A DNA stretch of 64,000 nt, taken from Phycicoccus sonneratiae. GTDB lineage: Bacteria > Actinomycetota > Actinomycetes > Actinomycetales > Dermatophilaceae. Below, piece by piece: positions 43,164 through 50,501 of this stretch; position 1 is the stretch's first letter; each line of letters begins with the position of its first letter. The notes beneath the pieces were generated by a model. It did not search any database. It saw nothing but the letters and a program-made list of their open reading frames with translations, and had not been told where the DNA came from. The stretch is taken from contig NZ_JAFDVD010000003.1 of assembly GCF_016887965.1 (NCBI RefSeq), forward strand, positions 124,001 to 188,000. The letters are read 5' to 3'. The position numbers and the translations under genes were made by a program.

Positions 43164-44231
43164 ATGAGCGGCCCGACCCGCCGTCCCACCCTGCGCGACG
43201 TCGCGGGGCGCGCCGGCGTCTCGACCTCGACGGCCTCCCTCGTCTTCAGCGGCAAGGGACCGGTCGCGCCCGCCACCGCCGACCGGGTGCGCGCCGCGGC
43301 CGCCGAGCTCGGTTTCTCCGGTCCGGACCCCCTCGCGACCTCGCTGCGCCAGGGCCGCGTCGGCACCGTCGCGGTCGTCGTCGAGGCCCCGCTGCGCGAG
43401 GCCTTCCGCGACCCCTTCGCGCTCGCCGTCCTCGACGGCCTCGCCGACGAGCTCGAGGCCGCGGACCGCACGATGCTCCTCGTCGCCCAGCCGGCCGACG
43501 ACCCCGTCCGCGCCGTCGCCCAGCTCTCGAGCCAGGCCGTCGACGCCGGCGTCTTCCCCCTCTGCGGCATCCGGGACAACCCGGTCGTCGAGCACCTCGC
43601 GGGGCGCGGCGTCCCGCTCGTCGGCAGCGGCTCGCCCGACGGTCCGGGGATGGCCCACGTCCGCACGGACGAGGAGGCGGCCATCGGGCTCACGACACAG
43701 CACGTGCTGGGGCTCGGGCACACCCGCGTCGCGCACGTCTCGATGAACCTCGGCCTGCGCTCCCCCACGCGAGCGGCCCGCCCGGACGACCTCGAGGCGG
43801 CCCTCTACCTCGACGCCGCCGGCCGGCTGCGCGGCTTCCGGGCGCTGGCCGGGGACGCCGCGCCCGTCGCCGTCGCGGCGGACCTCACCGTCGGGTCCGG
43901 GGAGGAAGCGGGCCGGCTGCTCCTCGACGTCCCGGCGGACCGCCGGCCCACGGCCGTCGTCTGCCAGTCGGACCTGCTGGCGGCCGGCGTCGTCCGCGCC
44001 GCGTGGGCGCTGGGGCTGCGGGTGCCGCAGGACGTCTCGGTCACGGGCTTCGACGGGGTCGACCTGCCGTGGCTCGACGCGACGCTGACGACGGTGCTCC
44101 AGCCCGGCGTCGAGAAGGGCCGCGCGCTGGGCCGGCTCGTGCGGCGGGCCCTCGAGGGCGAGCCGGTGGCCGACGTCGGGTTCCCCGTCTCGCTCCGGGT
44201 CGGGACGACGACCGCTCCCCCGCCGGCCTGA
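43164..44231 (+). CDS. LacI family transcriptional regulator
   Basis: A 355-residue repressor-type protein. The N-terminal helix-turn-helix and hinge are TLRDVAGRAGVSTSTASLVFSGKG...ATADRVRAAAAELGF, and the periplasmic-binding-protein-like effector domain follows from about residue 65 to the end (VVCQSDLLAAGVVRAAWALG, VSVTGFDGVDLPW). ATG 43164 lies 46 nt after the tandem operator. It should repress the divergent MFS gene and itself until it binds an unknown sugar-like effector. Confidence 0.93.
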   Translation: MSGPTRRPTLRDVAGRAGVSTSTASLVFSGKGPVAPATADRVRAAAAELGFSGPDPLATSLRQGRVGTVAVVVEAPLREAFRDPFALAVLDGLADELEAADRTMLLVAQPADDPVRAVAQLSSQAVDAGVFPLCGIRDNPVVEHLAGRGVPLVGSGSPDGPGMAHVRTDEEAAIGLTTQHVLGLGHTRVAHVSMNLGLRSPTRAARPDDLEAALYLDAAGRLRGFRALAGDAAPVAVAADLTVGSGEEAGRLLLDVPADRRPTAVVCQSDLLAAGVVRAAWALGLRVPQDVSVTGFDGVDLPWLDATLTTVLQPGVEKGRALGRLVRRALEGEPVADVGFPVSLRVGTTTAPPPA

Positions 44232-44255
44232 GCCCGCCCGGCTCCACCACGCGAG

Positions 44256-44284
44256 GACGCCGTGCCCCGGTGGGGCACGGCGTC
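44256..44284. terminator. bidirectional hairpin terminator
   Basis: A 13-bp perfect stem (GACGCCGTGCCCC, loop GGT, GGGGCACGGCGTC) exactly between the convergent lacI-type gene and tig. Confidence 0.75.
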
Positions 44285-44303
44285 GTCGGTGGAGCGGGAG
44301 GCG

Positions 44304-45656
44304 TCAGGCCTTCGCGGGCTCCTCGGCGGCGGCCTCGGGGGCCTCGTCCACCGGGGTGTCGGCGGCGTCGTCGGCCGGCGCCTCCTCGGCGTCCGGGACG
44401 AGGGCGTCGAGGTCGACGGCGTTGCCGCTGGCGTCGGTGACGGCCGCGTCGTCGAGGACGGCCGCGAGCGCCTTGCGGCGGGCGACCTCCTGGACCATCG
44501 AGGGGATCTGGCCCTGCTGGTCGATGGCCTGGGCGAACTGGTTCGGGTCCATGCCGTACTGCTGGGCGCTCATCACGAGGTACTCGATGAGCTCGGGCTG
44601 CTCGACCTTGACCTCGAGCTTCTCGGCGATGGCGTCGAGGAGGAACTGGGCCTTGAGCGCCTTGCGGGTGGACTCGCCGACCTCGTCACGGTGCTCGTCG
44701 TCCTCGAGGCGGTTCTCGCCCTCGAGGTGCGAGTGCACCTCGGCCTCGACGACGCCCTCCGGCACGGGGACCTCGACGGTCTCGAGGAGGTGCTCGAGGA
44801 CCTTGTCGCGGGCCTGGATGCCCTGCTCGTAGCGCGCGGCCTGCTCGGCCTGCGACACGACGTCGGCGCGCAGCTCGTCGAGGGTGTCGAACTGGGAGGC
44901 GAGCTGGGCGAACTCGTCGTCGAGCTCGGGGAGCTCGCGGACCTTGACCGACTGGACGGTGACGGTGCAGTCGGCGTCGCGGCCCTCGTGGTCGCCCCCG
45001 GCGAGCGGAGCGGTGAACTCCTTGGTCTCGCCGGCGCTCATGCCGACGAGCGCGTCGTCCATGCCCTCGAGCATGTTCTTGCTGCCGACCTCGTAGGAGA
45101 CGCCGGTGACGGAGTCGATCTCCTCGCCGTCGATGCTCGCCGAGAGGTCGATCGAGACGTGGTCACCGTCCTCGACGGCCCGCTCGACGCCGACGAGGGT
45201 GCCGAAGCGCTCGCGCAGGGCGGTCATCCGCTCCTCGACGTCGTCGTCGGACACCGCGACGTCGTCGACGGTGACGGCGATGCCGGTGAGCTCGGGGAGC
45301 TCGATGGTCGGGCGCACGTCGGTCTCGACGGTGAAGGTGAAGTCCTGGCCGTCCTCGAGCGGCACGGCGGTGACGTCGACCTCGGGCTGGCCGATGGCGC
45401 GCACCTCCTCGGCCTCGGCGGCCTCGGCGAAGAACTTCGGCAGGGCCTCGTTGACGGCCTCCTGGATGACGGCGCCGCGGCCGACGCGCTGGTCGATGAT
45501 CCGCGACGGGACCTTGCCCTTGCGGAAGCCGGGGACCTGGATCTGCGAGCCGATGGTCTTGTAGGCGTCGTCGAGCATGGGCTTCAGCTCGTCGAACGGG
45601 ACCTCGACGGTCAGCTTGACCCGGGTCGGGCTGAGGGTCTCGACGGCACTCTTCAC
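44304..45656 (-). CDS. tig: trigger factor, ribosome-associated chaperone
   Basis: A 450-residue chaperone and prolyl isomerase. The ribosome-docking signature is GFRKGKVP in the N-terminal domain, the FKBP-type domain lies around residues 160-240, and a helical C-terminal domain is followed by an acidic Ala/Glu/Asp tail of about 35 residues. GTG 45656 is chosen because AGGTGGA is 9 nt upstream and the product then begins like other actinobacterial trigger factors; GTG 45665 is in frame but too close. It is on the same strand as clpP1 but separated from it by the MFS/LacI pair. Confidence 0.96.
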   Translation of the reverse strand: MKSAVETLSPTRVKLTVEVPFDELKPMLDDAYKTIGSQIQVPGFRKGKVPSRIIDQRVGRGAVIQEAVNEALPKFFAEAAEAEEVRAIGQPEVDVTAVPLEDGQDFTFTVETDVRPTIELPELTGIAVTVDDVAVSDDDVEERMTALRERFGTLVGVERAVEDGDHVSIDLSASIDGEEIDSVTGVSYEVGSKNMLEGMDDALVGMSAGETKEFTAPLAGGDHEGRDADCTVTVQSVKVRELPELDDEFAQLASQFDTLDELRADVVSQAEQAARYEQGIQARDKVLEHLLETVEVPVPEGVVEAEVHSHLEGENRLEDDEHRDEVGESTRKALKAQFLLDAIAEKLEVKVEQPELIEYLVMSAQQYGMDPNQFAQAIDQQGQIPSMVQEVARRKALAAVLDDAAVTDASGNAVDLDALVPDAEEAPADDAADTPVDEAPEAAAEEPAKA

Positions 45657-45854
45657 TTCGGGCACTCCACCTGGGGTGTCGGGTTCACGGTCTCGCGTCG
45701 TCGGGCCGGTGGGCCGGCCGCTCCGGGGTGCGCGCCGGGGCGCGGCGCCCGGGACGACGCCAAAGGCCCATGCTAGCGGCCCGGCGCGGGGGCTCCGAAT
45801 CGACACCGGGTGCGGTGCCGACGCGACCGCTGCCCGCTCGGGCAGACTGGCGCG

Positions 45855-46829
45855 GTGCTGTCGCTGCGCGTCACCGTCCCCACCTCGCTGAGCGAGGAGG
45901 TGCTCGCCGTCCTCGAGGCCGACGACTACGTCACCGGCCTCGCCGTGCTGCGCGGCGCCTCCCTCAAGCCCCCGGGCGACGTCGTCACCGCCGACATCGC
46001 GCGCGAGGGTGCCAACCCCGTGCTCGAGGCGCTGCGCGCGCTCGGCGTGCACGAGGAGGGGACCATCCGGGTCGAGCCGGTGACGACGTGGGTCTCGCGC
46101 TCGGGCCTCGACGCCGAACGGCGGGCCCCGGGCGCCAGCGCCGACGCGGTCGTCTGGACCGAGGTCGGCAACCGCGCCTACGAGGACTCCGAGCTCAACT
46201 GGACGTACCTGTCCTTCATGGTCCTCGCGACCCTCATCGCCGGCGTCGCCATCGTCCTCGACTCCCCCATCCTCGTCATCGGCGCGATGGTCCTCGGCCC
46301 CGAGTTCGGGCCCGTGGCCGCGATCGGGCTGGCGCTCGTGCGCCGCAAGGGGCACCTGCTGGGCCTCGCGGTGCGCACGCTGCTGCTCGGCTTCGTCGTC
46401 GGGATGGCGGCGACGTTCCTCGCGGGCCTCGTCGGGCGCTGGCTCGGCTGGGTCACCTACGCCGACATCGTCGGCGACCGCCCGGCGACGGCGTTCATCT
46501 ACACGCCCGACCGGTGGAGCTTCGTCGTCGCGGTCATCGCCGCGGCGGCCGGGGTGCTGTCGCTGACCTCGGCCCGCACCGGCGGGCTGTCGGGGGTGTT
46601 CATCTCGGTGACGACGGTGCCCGCGGCGGGCAACGTGGCGCTCGGGGCGGCCTTCGGGGCGTGGCACGAGGTGGCCGGGTCGCTGGCCCAGCTCGGGCTC
46701 AACCTCACGGGGATGGCCGTCGCCGGCTGGCTGACGCTGTCGCTGCAGCAGGCGGTGTGGTCGCGGGTGCCCGCCCGACGGCGGACGCTCGTGCGGGGGC
46801 GGCCGGTGCTCGGCCGGCCCGAGGACTGA
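45855..46829 (+). CDS. DUF389 domain membrane protein
   Basis: A 324-residue protein with a soluble N-terminal domain (about 1-110) and a six-helix DUF389 membrane domain beginning WTYLSFMVLATLIAGVAIVLDSPILVIGAMVLGPEFGPVAAI, the family signature. Function is not established for this family. GTG 45855 is chosen from the frame and conserved start; no strong ribosome binding site is visible. It diverges from tig. Confidence 0.85.
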   Translation: MLSLRVTVPTSLSEEVLAVLEADDYVTGLAVLRGASLKPPGDVVTADIAREGANPVLEALRALGVHEEGTIRVEPVTTWVSRSGLDAERRAPGASADAVVWTEVGNRAYEDSELNWTYLSFMVLATLIAGVAIVLDSPILVIGAMVLGPEFGPVAAIGLALVRRKGHLLGLAVRTLLLGFVVGMAATFLAGLVGRWLGWVTYADIVGDRPATAFIYTPDRWSFVVAVIAAAAGVLSLTSARTGGLSGVFISVTTVPAAGNVALGAAFGAWHEVAGSLAQLGLNLTGMAVAGWLTLSLQQAVWSRVPARRRTLVRGRPVLGRPED

Positions 46830-46866
46830 CCGGGCCGGCCCGGGTGTCCGAGCCGGCTCGGCCGGG

Positions 46867-46940
46867 TGGAGCGGGCGACGGGAATCGAACCCGCGTAGCC
46901 AGTTTGGAAGACTGGGGCTCTACCATTGAGCTACGCCCGC
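46867..46940 (-). tRNA. tRNA-Gly (UCC anticodon)
   Basis: A complete cloverleaf on the minus strand: acceptor GCGGGCG with CGCCCGC, D-arm GCTC-AATGGTA-GAGC, anticodon stem CCAGT/ACTGG around CTTCCAA (UCC), T-arm GCGGG-TTCGATT-CCCGT, discriminator T and an encoded CCA. Confidence 0.97.
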
Positions 46941-47040
46941 GCACCTCGTCGGCGTGCACCGCGAGGGCAGCGATAGCCTAGGGCCCGCGCTCGCGGGATC
47001 CGAAATCACACGACATCTGCTCGGTGGGTCCGGCGTGCCG

Positions 47041-47114
47041 CGGGGTATGGCGCAGGTTGGTAGCGCGTCCGCTTTGGGAGCGGAAGGCCGCCGGTTCAAA
47101 TCCGGCTACCCCGA
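47041..47114 (+). tRNA. tRNA-Pro (UGG anticodon)
   Basis: A complete cloverleaf: acceptor CGGGGTA with TACCCCG, D-arm GCGC-AGGTTGGTA-GCGC, anticodon stem TCCGC/GCGGA around TTTGGGA (UGG), T-arm GCCGG-TTCAAAT-CCGGC, discriminator A. CCA is not encoded. Confidence 0.97.
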
Positions 47115-47122
47115 CACGACGA

Positions 47123-47151
47123 CAGGCCGATGCGCTCCGCGCTTCGGCCTG
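47123..47151 (+). terminator. hairpin after tRNA-Pro
   Basis: CAGGCCGA pairs with TCGGCCTG, with an inner GCGC/GCGC stem, 8 nt beyond the tRNA. It probably ends or processes the tRNA transcript. No gene was found from here to 47329. Confidence 0.55.
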
Positions 47152-47267
47152 TGGCGTGTCGGGGGCCGGATGCCGGGAGCCGGAGGGGGCACCGCGACGG
47201 AGGAGCGGAGGCCCCGACGGCGGCGTCCGGCTACCCCCACGACCGGGGATCGAGCCTCCTCGCGCGG

Positions 47268-47293
47268 GTCGAGCCTCCTCCAGGGGGCTCGAC
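47268..47293 (-). terminator. hairpin downstream of trmB
   Basis: An 8-bp perfect stem (GTCGAGCC and GGCTCGAC, 10-nt loop) lies 37 nt beyond the trmB stop. Part of it, TCGAGCCTCCTC, is also directly repeated at 47250-47261 and 47269-47280. Confidence 0.5.
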
Positions 47294-47329
47294 GAGCGGG
47301 AGGCGGCTCGGATGCGACGCCGGCGGGCG

Positions 47330-48010
47330 TCAGCCGCGCAGCGTGCAGCGGAACTCGGAGACCGAGCGCCCGTGCCGCAGCCCCTTGGCCTCGAAGCCGT
47401 CGTCCGGGCGCCAGGCCGGCCGCTCCCCCTCGACGACGTCGAAGCCGCCGAAGGCCGCCAGCTGCTCGCGGCAGTGCTGCGCGTACGCGTCGATGTCGGT
47501 GGCGACGAGCAGCACGCCGCCGGGCGCCAGCCGCGACGCGACGAGCGAGAGCGTGTGCTGCTGGACGAACCGCCGCTTGGCGTGCTTCGTCTTGGGCCAG
47601 GGGTCGGGGAAGAAGAGGTGCACCGCCGCCAGCGACCCGGGCGCGACCCGCTCGGTGAGCAGCGGCAGCGCGTCGCCGGGGTGCACCCAGAGGTTCGCGA
47701 CGCCCGCCGCGTCGGCGGCGGCGAGCATCCGCGCGATCCCCGGCACGTGGACGTCGACGGCGACGACGTCGGCCTCGGGGTGCGCCGCGGCGTAGGCGAT
47801 GGCCGCGGCGCCGTGGCCGGAGCCGATCTCGACGACGACCGGGCCGCTGCGCCCGAACGCCTCGGCCGGCACGAGCGGACCCTCCGGGAGTGCCCGCCCG
47901 GGCAGGAGCGTCGCCATCCGCTCGTCGGTCAGCGGGCTGTTCCGCCAGCGCGGCGTGAAGGTGCGGACGCCCTCGCGGGGCGTGTGGTCGAGGACCGGGC
48001 CGGGTGCCAC
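47330..48010 (-). CDS. trmB: tRNA (guanine(46)-N7)-methyltransferase
   Basis: A 226-residue SAM-dependent methyltransferase that modifies G46 in tRNA variable loops. VVVEIGSGHGAAAIAYA is the SAM-binding motif I, VVAVDVH motif II, and HLFFPDPWPKTKHAKRRFVQ is the TrmB signature with the catalytic and tRNA-binding residues. GTG 48010 is used; the nearest purine-rich site (AAAGG) is rather far. It lies close to two tRNA genes but on the opposite strand from tRNA-Pro. Confidence 0.95.
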   Translation of the reverse strand: MAPGPVLDHTPREGVRTFTPRWRNSPLTDERMATLLPGRALPEGPLVPAEAFGRSGPVVVEIGSGHGAAAIAYAAAHPEADVVAVDVHVPGIARMLAAADAAGVANLWVHPGDALPLLTERVAPGSLAAVHLFFPDPWPKTKHAKRRFVQQHTLSLVASRLAPGGVLLVATDIDAYAQHCREQLAAFGGFDVVEGERPAWRPDDGFEAKGLRHGRSVSEFRCTLRG

Positions 48011-48036
48011 GGGTGCTGCCTTTCGGGTCGGGGTGC

Positions 48037-49149
48037 TCAGGCGCGCCGGACGGCGAGGGCGGCCCGGTCGTCATCCTCCCCCGAACGGGCCGACTGGCAC
48101 ACATCGCGCGCCACGTCGCCGTCCCGGAGCACCGACATCGCGGCGACGCCGAGCATCCGGTCGATGCCGTCGGTGAGGTCGCGGTCGCGGGCCTCGACGA
48201 CGCCGTCGGAGTAGACGAGCAGCGCGTCGCCCCGCTCGAGCCGCCCGGACTGGCGCGGGAAGCTGACGCCCGGGACGACACCGAGGATGGGGCCGCGGCC
48301 GCCGTCGAGCAGGCTCCAGCGGGCCCGCCCCGAGGTGTAGACCGCCGGCGCGGGGTGGCCGGCGCTCGCCACGGAGTACAGCCCCGAGCGCAGGTCGAGC
48401 TCGACGTGGACGGCGGTCGCGAAGCCCTCGGCCCAGCCCTGGCGCACGAGGTAGTCGTTGGCCGCCCGGAGGAAGTCGACCGGTGGCACCGCCCCGAGCA
48501 GGCCGCCGAGGGCCCCGGAGAGCAGCAGCGACCGGGTGCCGGCCGCGGTGCCCTTGCCGCTGACGTCGACGAGGGCGACCTCGAGGCGCTCGCCGCCGTC
48601 CTCGAGGTGCGCGAGGACGAAGTCGCCGGAGAAGCGGTCGCCGTGCGCCGAGAGGATGCACGAGGTCGCCGTCCAGCCGGCCGGCATCGGCGGGACGCGG
48701 CCGGACTCGACGATCCGGTCGCGCAGCTCGGCGAACATCCGGTCACCGCCGAGGCCCCGCGTGCCGATCTGGGCGCGGGAGCGGGCGATGAGCACCGCCT
48801 GCCACATCACGAGGAGGACGGCGACGAACACCCCGACCACGCGCTGCGGCGAGATCATCGAGACCGGGCCCCACGCGAGGACGACGGCCGCCGTCGCCCC
48901 GAGGACGATCGCCAGCCGGCGCGGCTCGAGGACGAGGCCGGAGACGACGAGGAGCGGGAAGACGAGGGAGATCGGGACGATGTCGGACCAGATCACGACC
49001 CCCGCGCCGAGGACGACGACCCCGACGACGAGCACGACGACGAGGTAGCGGCCCTGGTCGGCACCGGCGTAGCGGCTGGGGAGCACGCGGCGGCGGGTGC
49101 CGCCGGAGCCGGCGCGGTCCGCCCCGGACCACCCGGCGCCTGATGCCAT
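48037..49149 (-). CDS. membrane-bound PP2C/SpoIIE-type serine phosphatase
   Basis: A 370-residue protein with four or five transmembrane helices (about 35-125) and a cytoplasmic SpoIIE-like phosphatase domain (about 150-365). The domain carries metal-binding Asp residues in GDRFSGDFV, VDVSGKGTAAG and LLVYSDGVVEARD. Such enzymes typically dephosphorylate anti-sigma antagonists in partner-switching stress responses; no partner gene is present here. It ends 26 nt before the trmB start on the same strand. Confidence 0.87.
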   Translation of the reverse strand: MASGAGWSGADRAGSGGTRRRVLPSRYAGADQGRYLVVVLVVGVVVLGAGVVIWSDIVPISLVFPLLVVSGLVLEPRRLAIVLGATAAVVLAWGPVSMISPQRVVGVFVAVLLVMWQAVLIARSRAQIGTRGLGGDRMFAELRDRIVESGRVPPMPAGWTATSCILSAHGDRFSGDFVLAHLEDGGERLEVALVDVSGKGTAAGTRSLLLSGALGGLLGAVPPVDFLRAANDYLVRQGWAEGFATAVHVELDLRSGLYSVASAGHPAPAVYTSGRARWSLLDGGRGPILGVVPGVSFPRQSGRLERGDALLVYSDGVVEARDRDLTDGIDRMLGVAAMSVLRDGDVARDVCQSARSGEDDDRAALAVRRA

Positions 49150-49275
49150 GCCCAGCCTCCTGCGACGTCGTCGGCGGTCGTCACAGTAGTGGCAACGGAT
49201 CGTGCGCCGCCAGAGATCCGTCGAGCCCGCGGCCCGGCCCGGGCGGGCGCCCTCCGGGGGTCCGCCGGGCGGGTG

Positions 49276-49746
49276 TCAGGGAGCGGCGGGCAGGGTGCCG
49301 TCGGCCTCGTAGGCCTCGATCATCCGGAGCCGCCGGACGTGCCGCTCCTCGCCCGAGAACGGCGTCGCGAGGAAGGCCCGCACCATCGAGCGCGCGACCT
49401 CGGGGTCGGTGACCCGGCCGCCGATCGAGAGGACACGGGCGTCGTTGTGCTCGCGGGCCAACCGGGCCAGCTCGTCGGTCCAGCAGAGCGCGGCCCGCAC
49501 GCCGCGGACCTTGTTCGCGGCCATCTGCTCGCCGTTGCCCGAGCCACCGAGCACGACCCCCAGCGACGCCGGGTCGGCGGCGACGGCCTCGGCCGCGCGC
49601 AGGACGAACACGGGGTAGTCGTCCTGGGCGTCGTACGCGTGCGGACCGTGGTTGGTCACGTCGTGCCCCTCGGCCTCGAGGAAGGCGACGAGGTCGGTGA
49701 GCATCTCGAAGGCGGCGTGGTCGGCGCCGACGTGCACGCGGGTCAT
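49276..49746 (-). CDS. rpiB: ribose-5-phosphate isomerase B
   Basis: A 156-residue LacAB/RpiB-family enzyme interconverting ribose-5-phosphate and ribulose-5-phosphate in the pentose phosphate pathway. GADHAAFEM is the phosphate-binding start, GGSGNGEQMAANKVRGVRAA the active-site loop of the actinobacterial RpiB type, and HNDARVLSIGGR the conserved later block. Its ATG lies 1 nt after the stop of the upstream oxidoreductase gene, so they form an operon. Confidence 0.92.
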   Translation of the reverse strand: MTRVHVGADHAAFEMLTDLVAFLEAEGHDVTNHGPHAYDAQDDYPVFVLRAAEAVAADPASLGVVLGGSGNGEQMAANKVRGVRAALCWTDELARLAREHNDARVLSIGGRVTDPEVARSMVRAFLATPFSGEERHVRRLRMIEAYEADGTLPAAP

Positions 49747-49747
49747 C

Positions 49748-50386
49748 TCAGCCCTCGGTGTCGAAGATCGGGCCCTGGGTCCGCGAGCGCTTCAGCTCGT
49801 AGAAGCCGGGGGTGCGGGCGAGCAGGAGGCAGCCGTCCCAGAGCAGCCCCGCCGCCTCGCCCTTCGGCGCGGGCGTGACCACGGGACCGAAGAACGCGAC
49901 GCCGTCGACGGCGACCACGGGCGTGCCGACGTCGTCGCCGACGAGGTCGATGGCCCGCTGGTGGCTGGCGCGCAGCTCGTCGTCGTGCTCGTCCGAGCGG
50001 GCGGCCTCGGCGAGCTCGGCCGGGAGGTCGAGGTCGGCCAGCGCACCGGCGATCGCGGTGTCGTAGTCCTCCTCGCGGTGGTGGATGTGCTTGCCGAGCG
50101 CGTCGTAGAGCGGCTTGACGATGTCGTCGCCGAGCGTGTGCCGGGCGGCGACGACGACGCGCACCGGGCCCCAGCCGGCGTCCATCAGCTCGCGGTACTT
50201 CTCCGGGAGGTCCTCGCGGCCCTCGTTGAGGACCGACAGGCTCATGACCGACCAGGTGACGTCGACGTCGCGGACCTGCTGCACGTGGCCCATCCAGCGG
50301 GAGGTCATCCAGGCCCAGGGGCAGAGGGGGTCGAACCAGAACTCGGCGGCGGCGCGGCCGGTGGCGGGGGTGGTCTCGGTGCTCAC
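49748..50386 (-). CDS. DsbA-fold oxidoreductase, Rv2466c (mycothiol-dependent nitroreductase) family, single active-site Cys
   Basis: A 212-residue thioredoxin/DsbA-fold protein very similar in layout to mycobacterial Rv2466c (AEFWFDPLCPWAWMTSRW, VMSLSVLNEGREDLPEKYRE, GTPVVAVDGVAFFGPV, FYELKRSRT). The usual active-site pair Cys-Pro-Trp-Cys is Cys-Pro-Trp-Ala here, so the resolving cysteine is missing. Mycothiol dependence is known for the family and inferred for this copy. GTG 50386 is chosen because GGCAGGA lies 8 nt upstream; the in-frame ATG 50395 abuts that site. Confidence 0.87.
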   Translation of the reverse strand: MSTETTPATGRAAAEFWFDPLCPWAWMTSRWMGHVQQVRDVDVTWSVMSLSVLNEGREDLPEKYRELMDAGWGPVRVVVAARHTLGDDIVKPLYDALGKHIHHREEDYDTAIAGALADLDLPAELAEAARSDEHDDELRASHQRAIDLVGDDVGTPVVAVDGVAFFGPVVTPAPKGEAAGLLWDGCLLLARTPGFYELKRSRTQGPIFDTEG

Positions 50387-50501
50387 CCGCGCCATCCTGC
50401 CACCGCCCCCCGGGCCCCGGGCGCGGGGCCGCCCGCGTGACAGGATGGACCGGTGCGCCCGACCGGCGCCCACCCCTCGCACCGCACCGTCAGGAGACCC
50501 T

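Noticed and set aside
49150-49275. GC-rich hairpins after rpiB as a terminator
   Set aside because: Several alternative short stems are possible in this sequence and none is clearly better than expected for the base composition.
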